Positions 6,670 through 6,812 of a stretch of DNA of 6,812 bases are shown in pieces (the first letter of the stretch is position 1; every line of letters starts with the position of its first letter). The notes beneath the pieces are model-generated. The model saw nothing but the letters and a program-made list of their open reading frames with translations. It ran no database searches and had not been told where the DNA came from. The position numbers and the translations under genes are program-made. Origin of the DNA: Mucilaginibacter sp. GTDB taxonomy: Bacteria; Bacteroidota; Bacteroidia; Sphingobacteriales; Sphingobacteriaceae. The stretch spans positions 1-6,812 of the forward strand of contig JAICXZ010000176.1 in assembly GCA_025934475.1 (NCBI GenBank). The letters run 5' to 3'.

Positions 6670-6812
6670 TGTCAGATAAACTTAAAATACTGTATATAGA
6701 CGACGAACCGGACAACCTAACCGGATTCAAGGCTAATTTCCGTACGGAATACCGCGTCTTTATAGCCGAAAATACAGTGCATGCTATTGAGCACCTGAAA
6801 AAACATCCCGAC
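6669..6812 (+). CDS. Response regulator, receiver domain start (truncated by window end)
   Basis: Forty-eight codons are visible from the ATG at 6669 to the window edge. The peptide begins MSDKLKILYIDDEPDN, which gives the first beta-strand and the acidic pocket D11-D12-E13 of a CheY-like receiver. It is followed by the first helix (LTGFKANFR), the second strand (YRVFIAE) and helix 2 (TVHAIEHLKKHPD). The phospho-acceptor Asp, expected a few residues further on, and any output domain lie outside the window, so DNA binding, HD-type, enzymatic or stand-alone output cannot be decided. The gene follows the 7TM-DISM kinase by 52 bp with no terminator or promoter box between them, so it is almost certainly the kinase's cognate partner in the same transcript. 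Confidence 0.9.
   Translation, partial: MSDKLKILYIDDEPDNLTGFKANFRTEYRVFIAENTVHAIEHLKKHPD

Overview
The window looks like the chromosome of a Bacteroidota bacterium, most likely of the Sphingobacteriaceae type (Mucilaginibacter/Pedobacter-like; this is inference). Support comes from matches to the Bacteroidota -7 promoter box TAnnTTTG upstream of several genes, the absence of clear Shine-Dalgarno sequences, a small lipocalin-like lipoprotein, a C-terminal OmpA domain ending in the usual NRRVE stretch, and a 7TM-DISM sensor histidine kinase. Base composition is moderate, and no phage, insertion sequence, tRNA, rRNA or CRISPR array is visible.

Left end (1-813): the last 64 codons of an OmpA-like cell-envelope protein on the plus strand converge on a minus-strand lipoprotein gene. 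A strong A-tract/hairpin/T-tract structure between them should terminate transcription both ways. The lipoprotein gene has a good Bacteroidota promoter at 781-813. Middle (758-1274): about 500 bp without a confident gene. Its right half carries a TATATTTG box followed by three separate dyad-symmetric sequences and a short possible ORF that ends 4 bp before the next start. The left half shows nothing convincing.

Right part (1275-6812): four plus-strand genes follow one another with gaps of 42-59 bp. They are (i) a 269-residue GNAT-fold N-acyltransferase resembling the FeeM/autoinducer-synthase-like branch; (ii) a 767-residue fusion of an E1/ThiF-like adenylating domain with a nitroreductase-like flavin domain, of the Rv1355c ('MoeY') type; (iii) a 708-residue 7TM-DISM membrane histidine kinase; and (iv) the start of a response regulator, cut by the window edge. 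The first two look like enzymes that build and modify a small acylated or carboxyl-activated metabolite. The last two form a complete sensing pair. The most interesting reading, which is inference, is that this is a self-contained system for making and sensing a small molecule, or a two-component system controlling its synthesis. The substrate, the product and the functional link between the two halves cannot be settled from sequence alone.
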